Counted from the first letter of the stretch, positions 16,541 to 26,706 are shown. The stretch: DNA of 64,000 bases from Mucilaginibacter myungsuensis (GCF_015222005.1 NZ_JADFFL010000007.1:202276-266275); one strand, 5' to 3'. Notes: generated by a model not told the origin, from the sequence alone. A program made the numbers and translations.

Positions 16541-17005
16541 AATCATTTAGATTCGTTTTAATGGCAGGTCTATTGGACGAGCGGATATATCAATTATTCT
16601 TGGTTAATGGCTTGCATTACTGCCTCTGGAAATATAAACGAGAATTCCGCTAAAATCTATATAATTATAGATTTGTCTTAAAATTGAGTCTCGGTGGAAA
16701 AGTCAATATTCAGGCCGTATTCCTAAATACAAAAACTGTGGAAGATGTTCAAATTAAATTTCCTTATCTGATAAACGTCCGCTCAATCCGATCCTGACAA
16801 TGAAATCTTTTAGAGGTGTTTTTAATCCGTCGCCTCCAGTTTATTCGAAGAATAAATCCATAGATGCAACCATATTCCATGGATAATGTTATGGTATTCG
16901 AGCTAAATTGAAATTCCGATGCAGCTTAAGTAAATCTTTATCAACGATCTCGACCTCATATACGTTGAGTGGACGCTGGAACATTAGAAAAAATTTGTTA
17001 GTTGA
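16541..17005. other. Non-coding stretch before the exopolysaccharide locus
   Basis: No gene is recognisable; all frames are broken by stops. It forms the boundary between the degraded region and the AT-rich polysaccharide cluster. It may contain unrecognisable gene debris, for example a 31-codon minus-strand frame starting MFQRPLNVYEVEIVDKDLLK at about 16983. Confidence 0.5.
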
Positions 17006-17926
17006 TCATTTCCAGTAAAATGAATGCATGGAAAACTTTTTAATCAGAAAAAGTGGCATAATTTTATAAAATCTGGCACTGTTATAGCCCAGCCATTTGG
17101 CGAAAATCGAACTAATTGATCGAAATAAACTAACGGGCGATTTTTTAATCGCGTAGCTGATCTCGGATCTTATAAATTTAAGTCCCTCACCTGTCGGCTT
17201 CCCATACTCTTCCAGCATCCAGATGTTCTGCTCATGAAATACCCTCGTGTCAAAATAACGTCGGTATTCCTCAAGTAAAGAATAGCTGTGTGAATGACGG
17301 ACCATAGCTTCGGCTACGTAGGCTTTTTTGTAACCGGCTTTAAGCATTTTGGCAGCAACAATGGCATCCTCGCCCATAATGGACGTTGTTGGGAAACCAC
17401 CTATGGCGTTCAGCGCGTTCTTACGGTACGCAGCAAATGAATTTGAGCAAAAAAAAGCTTTAAAACCTAACGCGGGTTGGTCGGCAATCGAAATAATATG
17501 AGAGTTTTCTGGATAATTAAAAACGCGTGCATGAATCTCTAAAGGTTTAGCATCAATGTGCGGTAGCTGTCGTCCATACGCCATTCCTACCTCTGGATCA
17601 TTGAACACACAAACGATGTTTGAAAGACTATTTTCATCTGTCAATATAGCATCCTGGGTCAAAAAAACACAAACGTCCGCATCTGCGCTTTCGTCAACTA
17701 ATCGCTGGCGAGTACCACCATGATTGAATTGGCTGGAAGTTGTCCTGAACACCTCAAATCCGTGTGCTTTAGCTAACGCTACAGTATTATCTTTAGAACC
17801 GGAGTCGATAATAATCTTTCTACTTATTAGAGCAATTTGCTTGTCAATGCTTGCTAAAACTTCAGGCCATTTTTTTCCTGCGTTATAGGTTGGGATGAGC
17901 AAGGCGCATGTACTTATATTAGGCAT
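17006..17926 (-). CDS. Glycosyltransferase family 2 (rhamnosyltransferase-like)
   Basis: A 306-residue GT-A glycosyltransferase. It has the nucleotide-sugar fold start CALLIPTYNAGKKWPEVLAS, the DSGSKDNT loop, and a DxD-like FLTQDAILTDE near residue 95. It also has GEDAIVAAKMLKAGYKKAYV, typical of rhamnosyltransferases of O-antigen loci. An upstream in-frame start at 17998 exists, but the conserved domain starts directly at the ATG at 17926, which is chosen here. It is the last gene of the minus-strand polysaccharide operon and would add one sugar to the lipid-linked repeat unit in the cytoplasm. Confidence 0.88.
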   Translation of the reverse strand: MPNISTCALLIPTYNAGKKWPEVLASIDKQIALISRKIIIDSGSKDNTVALAKAHGFEVFRTTSSQFNHGGTRQRLVDESADADVCVFLTQDAILTDENSLSNIVCVFNDPEVGMAYGRQLPHIDAKPLEIHARVFNYPENSHIISIADQPALGFKAFFCSNSFAAYRKNALNAIGGFPTTSIMGEDAIVAAKMLKAGYKKAYVAEAMVRHSHSYSLLEEYRRYFDTRVFHEQNIWMLEEYGKPTGEGLKFIRSEISYAIKKSPVSLFRSISSIFAKWLGYNSARFYKIMPLFLIKKFSMHSFYWK

Positions 17927-18031
17927 GTTTTTTATGATATCATGAATAAAAAATGCGATCGAGTTAATGATAGAGCAACCCGCAGGGAATGGCAGCATTT
18001 CCGTATTCGCTGCGATAATATAGAATTAAGA

Positions 18032-19159
18032 CTAAGCCTCGGTCGCCTTGTTCAGTAAAAAAATCATTAATTTATCCCAGTCATCAAAAAAAGGTTGGGA
18101 TGGCTCCTCTCGCTGATTGCCTACGAAACCAATCGTGTTATTTATTACCCCCTCCATCTGATCGGCAAGTTCCATATAATCGTCAGGATCAAAAAAATTG
18201 ACGGTTTGATAATCACCGAGCGTCTCATGTGCATACGGCAGGTCGGCCAATAACATTTTCTTGTTGAATTCTTTGAACTCGCTAATAGGTAAACCCCACG
18301 TTTCTAACTTAGACGAAAAGATCAAACAATCGGTATCTTGATAAAGTCTTTGGACAACGGCCCTCTTCTGGATACCAATAAAATGGATACTTTCTACATG
18401 GCCATACCGGGATATGATCTCTTTCGCATATTTATTTTCTGAACCGTTCAATGTTATGATCAATTGAAAAGCTTTGGTTTTCCGTTCAAGAAATTCGGCT
18501 GCTTTACATGCAACTTCAAAATTTTTGAATATGCGGGGAAATGAAGGATAAAAGAAGGTCGTTTTTTTTGCATCGATTGCTATGACCTCATTGATATTGA
18601 TCTCTTCGATATTCTGCGACATCTTTTGAATAGGATATGAAATGATGGAATTTACACCATACATTTGCTTAAAAGCATTTCTTATCCATTTTTGTTGAAT
18701 GATCACATAAGCATTTCTTTTGATGTTTATTTGATACAAGTACTTGTAAAATAAACAGAACAAGGAAAACTTAATGTCATAAAAAAAACGTTTTACATCT
18801 ATTGTGTAAAAAACTGAGGGGTTATGACAATAGACCACTTGCATTTTACAATCAACGTTGGGTGTTATATCGTGTAATGATATCCAAAGATCCGGCGTGA
18901 TCTGCTGCGAGATGGTTTTGCTTTCAATATATTCGAATTTTAAACGCTTTAGCCACGACGTTTTAATTAATGGAAATTCCACAAAATTAAAGCAACTTCG
19001 ATCAATATTGTCTTCGATCAATTCCTTGTCATGAATCAGAACGGTTATGTCGAGATTATATATTTTTTTCAATTTTCCAATCGATCTTAATGAATCCTGA
19101 AGCACACTTAGTATACCACCCTCTACAAGATTAACCCCCGAAATTACCACTTTAAGCAT
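18032..19159 (-). CDS. Glycosyltransferase family 4-like (GT-B)
   Basis: A 375-residue GT-B glycosyltransferase. The N-terminal half starts with VVISGVNLVEGGILSVLQDS, in which the glycine-rich loop binds acceptor. The C-terminal half has the sugar-nucleotide site region TTFFYPSFPRIFKNFEVACK, VESIHFIGIQKRAVVQRLYQ, and DCLIFSSKLETWGLPISEFK, equivalent to the conserved E(x7)E motif. It lies 3 bp from the next upstream gene in a tightly packed operon. Its sugar specificity is unknown. Confidence 0.87.
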   Translation of the reverse strand: MLKVVISGVNLVEGGILSVLQDSLRSIGKLKKIYNLDITVLIHDKELIEDNIDRSCFNFVEFPLIKTSWLKRLKFEYIESKTISQQITPDLWISLHDITPNVDCKMQVVYCHNPSVFYTIDVKRFFYDIKFSLFCLFYKYLYQINIKRNAYVIIQQKWIRNAFKQMYGVNSIISYPIQKMSQNIEEININEVIAIDAKKTTFFYPSFPRIFKNFEVACKAAEFLERKTKAFQLIITLNGSENKYAKEIISRYGHVESIHFIGIQKRAVVQRLYQDTDCLIFSSKLETWGLPISEFKEFNKKMLLADLPYAHETLGDYQTVNFFDPDDYMELADQMEGVINNTIGFVGNQREEPSQPFFDDWDKLMIFLLNKATEA

Positions 19160-19162
19160 ACT

Positions 19163-20140
19163 CTAAACGATCTGTTTTGATTCTTCTGTGTTGATCTTAC
19201 CGTAAAAAAACAAAATGGTATATATCATTCCAACATTCTGCAACCAACCTAACTTATAGATCTTATTTCTAAAGATGGCGCGAATCAGCGAAAAACGGTC
19301 TCTTCTTAAATTCTCCAGATAGTCTGTTATTACATCAAGTTTATCCGGGTCCAGATCATGTCGGTAAAAATCTAAAAATCGCTGAAACATTTTTACTCTC
19401 AAAGTGAGTGTTTTAATCTGGTCGGCAAAACCTGTCGTGAATCTGGCGAATCTTTTTTTGAGACCCGCGCCTTGCGAGGTAGCATTGTTACCATGCTGTC
19501 TGTATAACAAAAGTTTCTTTTCTAAATAACGGCACTCAGCAAATGCGGTTGCAACAAGGCATATCCAATAATCATGATTTTCAGCTGATGCAGGAATGGA
19601 CTCCATAACACGGATAAAGTTGGTATTGATCATAATGGTGCAACCAAAAGCGTAATTTTGAGCCAATGTGCGATTGAACCTAAGCTCTTTCATTAGATTC
19701 ATTTCTTCATTAATCATCTCTCCATCAGCTGTGATCATTTGTAAGTTGCCATATATCATCACTGGTTTATGAGGTTGCTGCTTCTCTACATCTTGCATTA
19801 AATGCATCGTCTCCTCCATTTTGTTCACGAGCCATATATCGTCCTGATCACAAAACATTAAATGACCGACGGCTGTCCTGGATTTGGCTAACGAATACAA
19901 TGTGGAAAAATTTGATACCGAACCTTTTAAAGCAGTTTCATTAATGATCAGGGAAATTTTGCTGTGAACCTTAAGATAACTTTTAACGATCTTTAGCGTA
20001 TCATCTGTCGAGCCGTCATCTCTAATTATGAGCTCCCAATTAGTATAGGTTTGGTTGATTAAACTATCTAATTGTTGCTCAATATAACGGCCGCCGTTGT
20101 AGGTCGCCATAAGTATCGTTATAAGAGGTGTATTAGTCAT
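19163..20140 (-). CDS. Glycosyltransferase family 2
   Basis: A 325-residue GT-A enzyme with an almost canonical N-terminus: LITILMATYNGGRYIEQQLD, WELIIRDDGSTDDTLKIV, and the metal-binding MFCDQDDIWLVNKMEE. A C-terminal hydrophobic helix (WLQNVGMIYTILFFYGKI) may hold it to the membrane. It overlaps the polymerase gene by 8 bp. Such enzymes add rhamnose or a similar sugar to O-antigen or exopolysaccharide repeat units. Confidence 0.92.
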   Translation of the reverse strand: MTNTPLITILMATYNGGRYIEQQLDSLINQTYTNWELIIRDDGSTDDTLKIVKSYLKVHSKISLIINETALKGSVSNFSTLYSLAKSRTAVGHLMFCDQDDIWLVNKMEETMHLMQDVEKQQPHKPVMIYGNLQMITADGEMINEEMNLMKELRFNRTLAQNYAFGCTIMINTNFIRVMESIPASAENHDYWICLVATAFAECRYLEKKLLLYRQHGNNATSQGAGLKKRFARFTTGFADQIKTLTLRVKMFQRFLDFYRHDLDPDKLDVITDYLENLRRDRFSLIRAIFRNKIYKLGWLQNVGMIYTILFFYGKINTEESKQIV

Positions 20141-21320
20141 TATAGATCTTTAATTTAGCGATGAAATTAAAAATGATCGGATACAAGATCTGAAAAGATA
20201 GACCTGTTGTTGTTAACATGTTATCAAAGATCGAAAAAAAATATATCGTACAAAGAATCGATATCCCCAATATCCCGACAGGATTCTTCGATACCACAAT
20301 CGAATAAATCAGTGGAAAGAGCAAAAACAAAAATAATAAAAAAACCATTCCTATCCAGCCTGCATAATTATAGCTCCCGGTCAGGGTAGTAGTTACCGCT
20401 AGGTCATCAACAATAACGTCTGCGACCGCACGTTTTCTGCCAAGTATATCGTTTATACGTTTAGATAAGCTGTCAAATAAAAATTCGTCTATAAAGACAA
20501 ACCCTAAGCCACTGATCGTGAGGCTCGAAGGGTACTTGTTGATATTATATTGCAAGTTACTCAACGGAGAAGTGGCATATAAGAATCCCCAAAAAAATTC
20601 ATCTGGCACAACATTATCTTTAAAACTTTCAGAAGCCTGACCTAAATTCAATATTAGTTCGCTATTGTATGTGGGATCGGCCTCAGGATTCCCTTTTCGG
20701 ACCTCATTTATCAGTCTATAATTCCCGGCCAATCCAAAAACATAGAGCATTATTAACGCCCCGGCAACGATACCAACTATTTTTTTCAGATCGAGTTGAG
20801 GTAATGTTATGTTTATCCAAACAAAAAACATACTCACGACGCTCATAATGATGTTACCTCGGGAAAAAGATAGTATAAAAAGACCAAAGCAGATCAGTAT
20901 ATACAGCAACAGGATCTTTTTTCTGGTGTTTAAAAAGGCGTAAAAAAAATATATACTTACAAAACAGTTAAGTGATGTTGTGAGTACTATCACAGTAGGT
21001 ACACCAAAATCCATATCACGGGTACCATTGACCAGCGGTATGCCGCTATATAAAAAGTTCAGGCTATAAAGAATAACATTTATAACTAATAATCTTTTAT
21101 TCCCTATTTTTAATAGCTCGGGTTTTGTAAAGGGCACTTTATCAAAAAAGAGACCGGCTACAGCAAAAACAACGATAAAAAAAAATAAAAAAACAAACAA
21201 TGATAATGAAATACGAGGGAACAGGTTAGACCATCCTAAAGAATATAGTCCCAAACATGAGAACCACGAGATGCTGAATGCGGAATACGGATTAGCGATT
21301 TTTTTTAAGTTATATTTCAT
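20133..21320 (-). CDS. Wzy-like oligosaccharide repeat-unit polymerase
   Basis: A 395-residue integral membrane protein with about ten to twelve hydrophobic segments (for example LSLSLFVFLFFFIVVFAVAG-type and GMVFLLFLFLLFPLIYSIVV). It has a large loop in the second half (residues 205-300) containing the ATSPLSNLQYNINKYPS segment. Size, topology and position between glycosyltransferase genes fit a Wzy/O-antigen polymerase that joins lipid-linked repeat units at the periplasmic face. Wzy proteins have little sequence conservation, so the assignment rests mainly on topology and context. Confidence 0.8.
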   Translation of the reverse strand: MKYNLKKIANPYSAFSISWFSCLGLYSLGWSNLFPRISLSLFVFLFFFIVVFAVAGLFFDKVPFTKPELLKIGNKRLLVINVILYSLNFLYSGIPLVNGTRDMDFGVPTVIVLTTSLNCFVSIYFFYAFLNTRKKILLLYILICFGLFILSFSRGNIIMSVVSMFFVWINITLPQLDLKKIVGIVAGALIMLYVFGLAGNYRLINEVRKGNPEADPTYNSELILNLGQASESFKDNVVPDEFFWGFLYATSPLSNLQYNINKYPSSLTISGLGFVFIDEFLFDSLSKRINDILGRKRAVADVIVDDLAVTTTLTGSYNYAGWIGMVFLLFLFLLFPLIYSIVVSKNPVGILGISILCTIYFFSIFDNMLTTTGLSFQILYPIIFNFIAKLKIYND

Positions 21321-21338
21321 ATCAACTGTTGTTGGGAT

Positions 21339-22097
21339 CTAGGTATTAAATCGGTTTCGATGTGGTCGTTTTACTGCGCGGGCCATGTAGCGTCTGATTA
21401 AAGCATATATATATACCGATAATGGGAAATTAGATCGGGTCAGTTCCATCTTGTCTTCAAAAAAAGGGAGATCGACCGTATTCGCCGAGTAACCACCACC
21501 TTCATAGTTACACACGGTAACAGGTAAATACTTAAAGTTGTAATTAGGATCACCATAACACTCCATATTCAATGCGTGGTCGGCAAATATCTTGTACTTG
21601 TTATTATAGCGACGTTTTTTAAACACGGCCGATGGATAGAAGATCGCCTGATGGCAAATATTGACAATGGCAAGCTTGAAAGCAGAGAACTCGCCATCGT
21701 ATTTTGACATCAGGTCATTCCGGTAAACATCCCCATAATATATGGTCTTCCTATCCTTAAAATAAGGGACAATGTTTTTTAAAATATTATATAAAATATC
21801 ACCCGAACCCAAAAAGTAGATCAGATCGCCTTTCACTACATCGAGTGCTTTGTTCATGGCATCATATACCCCCTCGTCCGGTTCACTTTTCCAATGGGCT
21901 ATTTTAGAATCATATTTCCTTAAAATTTCGATGGTTCCGTCCGTAGAGCCTCCGTCTATTATAACTAATTCGATTGTTTTATAATCTTGGTCGATGACAC
22001 TTTTTATAGTCCTCTCCAACCCATTCTGAGCGTTGAACGTTACCACTATAATACTTATCAAAGGTTGATCAACTTCTAATGACCTATCAACAAACAT
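21339..22097 (-). CDS. Glycosyltransferase family 2 (WcaA-like)
   Basis: A 252-residue GT-A glycosyltransferase. LISIIVVTFNAQNGLERTIK starts the fold. IELVIIDGGSTDGTIEILRK and IYFLGSGDILYNILKNIVPY carry the nucleotide and metal-site positions; the DxD is altered to SGD, as in many members. The short length and NICHQAIFYPSAVFKKRRYN motif fit the colanic-acid type WcaA/WcaE group. It is co-transcribed with the polymerase gene, 18 bp away. Confidence 0.9.
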   Translation of the reverse strand: MFVDRSLEVDQPLISIIVVTFNAQNGLERTIKSVIDQDYKTIELVIIDGGSTDGTIEILRKYDSKIAHWKSEPDEGVYDAMNKALDVVKGDLIYFLGSGDILYNILKNIVPYFKDRKTIYYGDVYRNDLMSKYDGEFSAFKLAIVNICHQAIFYPSAVFKKRRYNNKYKIFADHALNMECYGDPNYNFKYLPVTVCNYEGGGYSANTVDLPFFEDKMELTRSNFPLSVYIYALIRRYMARAVKRPHRNRFNT

Positions 22098-22199
22098 CGT
22101 ATTTTAACTTCAATTTAAAAAAAAACACCATTCGATTCGGATAAACAGTAAATACCGATCCAAAGACATGCGACCCAATAAGGCCGCCCGTATCGGCGG

Positions 22200-23198
22200 T
22201 TATGTAAGCAGTTCAGAATAAAGTCGTTTATAACTCTCACCTATATTTTTGCTTCTGCATTCCAAAAGGACATTTTTATCCGTTGTGTATTTGAGTGGGG
22301 ATCGCAGAATATCATCTATCCCATCCTTTATGGATCCCACTAAGGAGGGATTTACAAGTTTTGCGTTTTGGTAATATTTTTGCCGCGCGTAGCGCCTATC
22401 CGCCGTTAAGATGGGTTTTTGCAGCACCGCTGCTTCCAGCATAGATATGGGTTGCTGTTCAACATGACTGGGAAGAGCAAATAAAAGGCAGTTCTGATAA
22501 TAATCCACCAGCTCTTCTGAATTTTCTTTAAGTTCCGGGATCCAGCTCAATATATCTTTATTGTCATTTACCAATTGGGCCAATTCTGCTCCCACAACAT
22601 TTTCGCCGTCCATCACTTTTCCAACGATGACCAGTTTGAAATTCCCAGCAATGCATGCTTGCGCTAAGGCTATCTGGTTTTTCCTTTGACATATATTACC
22701 AACGGTCAATATGTATTGTTCCTTTGGTTGTTCAGAAACTTTTAAGGATCTCTCAAAAAAAACATCTCCAATGACATTTGGGATCACATGGATCTTTTTT
22801 GACGGCACCTTGTAACATAAATTGCAAAAATCCGCTTGCATTTCGTTTACAACGACTATTTTGTCTGGCATTCTCAACAGTTCTGTAATCATTCGTTGTT
22901 TATATAACAACGACGAGATCTTGAATCTGAACTTGTCATAAAAGCTTTCTGTGTCATGCATTAATATCGTCGCTACAAGTTTTTTCCCGGATCTTTTTGC
23001 CCAATGATAACTTTCACTGTGCGAAAGCCCCAGCCCCCAGCAATGAAGGATATCAAATTCTGCATCTCTGTTCCAAATATCCATCTTTTCAATAACTACA
23101 TTAAGGTCATTAATGGCATTTGATGTTGATAGCATTTGTATGTCGAATCCGCCGTAAGCGAAGCAATGAGCCTGTAATGGTAAATATTTTATTTTCAT
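22200..23198 (-). CDS. Glycosyltransferase family 4 (GT-B)
   Basis: A 332-residue GT-B enzyme: IHVIPNVIGDVFFERSLKVS, then the ILTVGNICQRKNQIALAQAC switch into the C-terminal domain, and LFALPSHVEQQPISMLEAAV as the E(x7)E equivalent. The N-terminal domain is short (about 150 residues). It overlaps the upstream gene by 4 bp (ATGA) and has a 100-bp gap downstream that contains no gene. It probably extends the repeat unit. Confidence 0.88.
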   Translation of the reverse strand: MKIKYLPLQAHCFAYGGFDIQMLSTSNAINDLNVVIEKMDIWNRDAEFDILHCWGLGLSHSESYHWAKRSGKKLVATILMHDTESFYDKFRFKISSLLYKQRMITELLRMPDKIVVVNEMQADFCNLCYKVPSKKIHVIPNVIGDVFFERSLKVSEQPKEQYILTVGNICQRKNQIALAQACIAGNFKLVIVGKVMDGENVVGAELAQLVNDNKDILSWIPELKENSEELVDYYQNCLLFALPSHVEQQPISMLEAAVLQKPILTADRRYARQKYYQNAKLVNPSLVGSIKDGIDDILRSPLKYTTDKNVLLECRSKNIGESYKRLYSELLT

Positions 23199-24415
23199 TG
23201 ATCTTTCATTTTTATAATATCATTGAATATTCTGATCACAGACTCTTTCGATAAATATTTATTATAAGCACTGTAATAGCTGTCGAACTTCCGGCCATCG
23301 ACCAAAATATCAGTGATAGCTTCGACCAAACGATCAAGTGACGGCTCTTCACAACGATAGTTAAGATCATTTAAAACAAAGAAGTTGTTAACAGAACTGT
23401 AAGCTGGCCCCAAAGTTAGTATCGTTCTTCCATATTGGATTATCTCAGCTATTTTTTGAGGGAAAGAAGTAGTGATCAAACCGTGATCGGCCTCTTCAAA
23501 AGAATAGGGTATTAAAAAACAATCACATTGCTTATACACATCAAGTAATCTATCCCTGTTATCGCTTGTAGAGTACGACACGTAATCTTCATTAAAATTT
23601 AACGACCTGAAGTCAGCAAGACTGGAATAGGTTTGAACGACCAATTTAAAGATCACATCATGGGTGCTTTTCTTATTCAGATCATCGATGACCGATGCAA
23701 AGAACTTTAAAGATCCGTTGTAAAGGATGTTCAGTCCGCCGGTGAATAGAAATACGAACTCACGTTCCTTTTTCTCATCTTTATCTGCGAGCGGTGGCAC
23801 CTTATTAAAGTGAGGTGCAAGTACTGTGCTATCCTTATCATATTTATTTTTATACAACTTTTTTAATCCTTCACTTATAGTGATCAAAACATCAGCTTGC
23901 CTGATCGATCTCTCCAAAAAAAGTCGGATCAAATATAGTTCAAATTTATTGTCGTATTTTTTGTTGATCAATTCAAGATCGTCTACGATATACAGGCAAT
24001 GCTTAGATCTCGGTGCTAATTTCATTAAAATCCAGGCTTTGCAAACCGGTTTAATGCTGGCGCCAACAACGGTCAAAAACGTATTTTGATCACTATCGTA
24101 GCGTTTTAAAATGCCTGGAATAGACCATATAAAAGCGATGAACTGAAACAGTTTTTTAAAAACGCCGAATTTAAGCCGCTTGTATGATGTAAAAAAGCTT
24201 TTATCACAGATATGAACGTCGATGTCGAAATTATCGCTCTCAATTTCGGCTGGTTCAACTTCAACTTCTCTACAAAATGTGATCACATTGACAGTAAAAT
24301 TTCCGTTTAACGCCTTAATTATATGAAAAAGTAATACAGAGATACCCGAACCTTTATTTTTTAAAGGGGGAGTATCTGAGAGAAAGGTAAGGCAATTAGA
24401 GCTGATCGTTTTCAT
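23195..24415 (-). CDS. Glycosyltransferase (GT-B, family 4-like)
   Basis: A 406-residue protein. The N-terminal acceptor loop PPLKNKGSGISVLLFHIIKA and the mid-protein REFVFLFTGGLNILYNGSLK, which starts the donor domain, mark a GT-B fold. CDCFLIPYSFEEADHGLITT-type sequence stands where the E(x7)E motif usually lies, which is less conserved than in typical family 4 enzymes. It overlaps the next upstream acetyltransferase gene by 20 bp, so translation is coupled. Confidence 0.8.
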   Translation of the reverse strand: MKTISSNCLTFLSDTPPLKNKGSGISVLLFHIIKALNGNFTVNVITFCREVEVEPAEIESDNFDIDVHICDKSFFTSYKRLKFGVFKKLFQFIAFIWSIPGILKRYDSDQNTFLTVVGASIKPVCKAWILMKLAPRSKHCLYIVDDLELINKKYDNKFELYLIRLFLERSIRQADVLITISEGLKKLYKNKYDKDSTVLAPHFNKVPPLADKDEKKEREFVFLFTGGLNILYNGSLKFFASVIDDLNKKSTHDVIFKLVVQTYSSLADFRSLNFNEDYVSYSTSDNRDRLLDVYKQCDCFLIPYSFEEADHGLITTSFPQKIAEIIQYGRTILTLGPAYSSVNNFFVLNDLNYRCEEPSLDRLVEAITDILVDGRKFDSYYSAYNKYLSKESVIRIFNDIIKMKDQ

Positions 24416-25025
24416 TTATCACTTTTATAAATTTTGCAGGGTTGCCGGCCCAGACCTGATTGCTGGGAATATTTTTAGTAACTACACTGCCCGCACCAAT
24501 TACACTTCGATCGCCAATATTTACCCCCTTTAGAATAATAGAATTTGCACCAATAAAAACGTCGTCGCCAATATTGATCGCCTTACTTTCAATTTTTTCG
24601 ATCACGTTATTTGCCCTTTCAAATGGCAATAGTGGATGAAAATCTGTGTCCCATATACTAACATTACCGCCGCAAAACAACGTTTTACCAATCGTGATCT
24701 GTTTAGAACAAAATATAGAAACTCCAGAAAAGCCCGACTTATCTCCTATAGTTAGTGTTGCGCCTGTTTCTACATAGATAGAGCAATATTTGCTTAACCC
24801 TAAAGGATTTGAGTTAAAAGTGCTATTGAAGACCAATTGAGATCCGAATATTATTTTTCCTTTATTATTCAATTTGAAAGTTCCTCTGAACCTCGGCAAT
24901 TGCTTATATTGAACATTATTGATATATAATACCCCCGAAAAATAAAAATACGCCAAAATGTTTACCACTTTGATCCAAGGATATAAAATTAGATACTTGT
25001 ATGTGTTACTAAAAAAAAAGTTCAT
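24396..25025 (-). CDS. Left-handed beta-helix acyltransferase
   Basis: A 209-residue hexapeptide-repeat transferase. After a hydrophobic N-terminal segment there are repeated [LIV]-G-x-x-x-x units (LTIGDKSGFSG, ITIGKTLFCGGNVSI, INIGDDVFIGANSIILKGVN, IGDRSVIGAGSVVTKNIPSN) and the ending VWAGNPAKFIK, typical of acetyl-CoA-dependent O-acetyltransferases. DTDFHPLLP contains the likely catalytic His. It would acetylate a sugar of the polysaccharide. The 20-bp overlap with the glycosyltransferase downstream shows co-expression. Confidence 0.9.
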   Translation of the reverse strand: MNFFFSNTYKYLILYPWIKVVNILAYFYFSGVLYINNVQYKQLPRFRGTFKLNNKGKIIFGSQLVFNSTFNSNPLGLSKYCSIYVETGATLTIGDKSGFSGVSIFCSKQITIGKTLFCGGNVSIWDTDFHPLLPFERANNVIEKIESKAINIGDDVFIGANSIILKGVNIGDRSVIGAGSVVTKNIPSNQVWAGNPAKFIKVINENDQL

Positions 25026-25051
25026 TTTAGATAATCTAATATCACAGTGTT

Positions 25052-25738
25052 TTAATCGACATCTTGTTTTAGAAACCGTTCAATATCTCTGAAGTTGTCG
25101 ATATTTTTTTTTATCCATGCTTCATCTTTGTCCCACCACTCTATCTCATTTAATTTCATGATTAAATTTTCGTCAAATCTCTTTTTTATTAATTTTGCGG
25201 GAACTCCGCCTACTATTTCGTAATCGCCTACATCTTTCGTAACTACCGAATTCGCCGCAATGACAGCACCGTTGCCAATGGTTACCCCGTCCATGATAAT
25301 GGCATTGGATCCTATCCAAACATCATTTCCGATTGAAACCGTGTCATATGCTTTAAAATGATTATCGGAGATAAAGTTACCCATCAAATTTGATTGTGCA
25401 TTAAATGTAGAGGGATGAGTACTAACGAAATTTAGAGGGTGCTTTCCTGGCGCTACTCGCACGGCCGGCCCAATAGAACAAAATTTACCTATATTCAAGT
25501 GATCTAAACTACAATGATCAGCAACGTAGGTGTGATCTCCCATAAAAGAGTTGCTTAAAACTGTTTTTGGTCCAATATAATTGTACCTTCCAAAATGTGT
25601 ATTTGAAACCTGAGCCAAATACCCTATTCGTAAATGTGAACCCCAATATTTCAACTGATATCTTGACTTCATTGTCATCCATCGAAAATATTGTGTTATC
25701 GGGTTTGCTAAGAAACCTCTATCATAAAATTTATTCAT
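25052..25738 (-). CDS. CatB-type hexapeptide acetyltransferase
   Basis: A 228-residue left-handed beta-helix acetyltransferase of the CatB/xenobiotic group. Its repeats include LNIGKFCSIGPAVRVAPGKH, in which the loop His is catalytic in the family. VSIGNDVWIGSNAIIMDGVT and IGNGAVIAANSVVTKDVGDY precede the closing IVGGVPAKLIKKRF. It differs from its neighbour at 24396-25025 and so would modify a second position or sugar. It lies 26 bp upstream of that gene in the operon. Confidence 0.92.
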   Translation of the reverse strand: MNKFYDRGFLANPITQYFRWMTMKSRYQLKYWGSHLRIGYLAQVSNTHFGRYNYIGPKTVLSNSFMGDHTYVADHCSLDHLNIGKFCSIGPAVRVAPGKHPLNFVSTHPSTFNAQSNLMGNFISDNHFKAYDTVSIGNDVWIGSNAIIMDGVTIGNGAVIAANSVVTKDVGDYEIVGGVPAKLIKKRFDENLIMKLNEIEWWDKDEAWIKKNIDNFRDIERFLKQDVD

Positions 25739-25791
25739 CTGGAAATATATGTTGTAAAGTCAAGCTGTTGCGCCTTCATAAAAAGTTCTTT

Positions 25792-26706
25792 TTATTTATC
25801 ACTACCCCTGAACTTTGTTTTCAAACCGTCAAAAAATCTAATCAGCCTCGACACTGGGCCCATATCACGAAACGAAAGAATTTCAGCATGCCATCTGTCC
25901 GCTTTCAAATTTCTTTCAAACTCGGCAGGATGGCTTGTTATGGTCAAAGGATATGTTTTCAGATTCTCTATAAAATGTGAAGAATTAGTGTGAGTTCCGT
26001 TAGATGAAAACCCAGTATTTTTAACAAGATTGAATTTAGGCATAACAGTTAAGCCGTTATTTTTCCAACAGGTAAATATCCACTGATAATCCCATGTATC
26101 AATTCTTCCCTTCTGCACTTTTTTAAACTGCTTATCCCAGTATTTTCTTTCAAACTTATCAGTTAAAAATCCATTGTAATCCCAGCTGCTAGTATATTCT
26201 TTCAAACTGAAATCATATTTTAGCCAAGCTCTTCGCCAAGTTGCCCAACCCCAAATTTGACAAGCATATGAAAAATAATAGGAATGCTCAGAAACTTCGC
26301 TTAATTGAAAATTGTTGCCCGAAATATGCATAACTCTTTCATCATCATCATATTTCTCTAAAAGGTCTTCGCAAAACTTAAAAAAACTTTCATTTGCAAC
26401 GCAGTCGTCCTCTAATATGATCCCTCGTTCGACATTTTCAAAAAACCACGTTATTGCCCCGGAAACACCTTTGCCGCACCCATAATTATCGTTCCTGAAT
26501 AATGTATGGACCTCACATTTCCAATCGATCTGTTCTAAGATATAGGCGCGGATATCATTGATAAGTTTTGCCTCGCCAGCCTTATTTCTCCTTGGTCCGT
26601 CAGATGCAACAAAAAGCTTTTCAGGGCGGTAGCCCCTTATCGCTTGTATCGTTGCCGCTAACGTGTCAAGCCTGTTGAATGTCAATAATAATACAGGTTC
26701 TTTCAT
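25792..26706 (-). CDS. GT-A glycosyltransferase-like protein (HlpA-like)
   Basis: A 304-residue nucleotide-diphosphosugar transferase-like protein: PVLLLTFNRLDTLAATIQAI, LFVASDGPRRNKAGEAK, a conserved NDNYGCGKGVSGAITWFFEN segment and the metal site GIILEDDCVANESFFKFCED. CQIWGWATWRRAWLKYD is the hallmark of a group found in capsule and exopolysaccharide clusters and often called 'hemolytic protein HlpA-like' or 'glycosyltransferase'. It is co-transcribed with the flippase gene (14 bp gap). Confidence 0.87.
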   Translation of the reverse strand: MKEPVLLLTFNRLDTLAATIQAIRGYRPEKLFVASDGPRRNKAGEAKLINDIRAYILEQIDWKCEVHTLFRNDNYGCGKGVSGAITWFFENVERGIILEDDCVANESFFKFCEDLLEKYDDDERVMHISGNNFQLSEVSEHSYYFSYACQIWGWATWRRAWLKYDFSLKEYTSSWDYNGFLTDKFERKYWDKQFKKVQKGRIDTWDYQWIFTCWKNNGLTVMPKFNLVKNTGFSSNGTHTNSSHFIENLKTYPLTITSHPAEFERNLKADRWHAEILSFRDMGPVSRLIRFFDGLKTKFRGSDK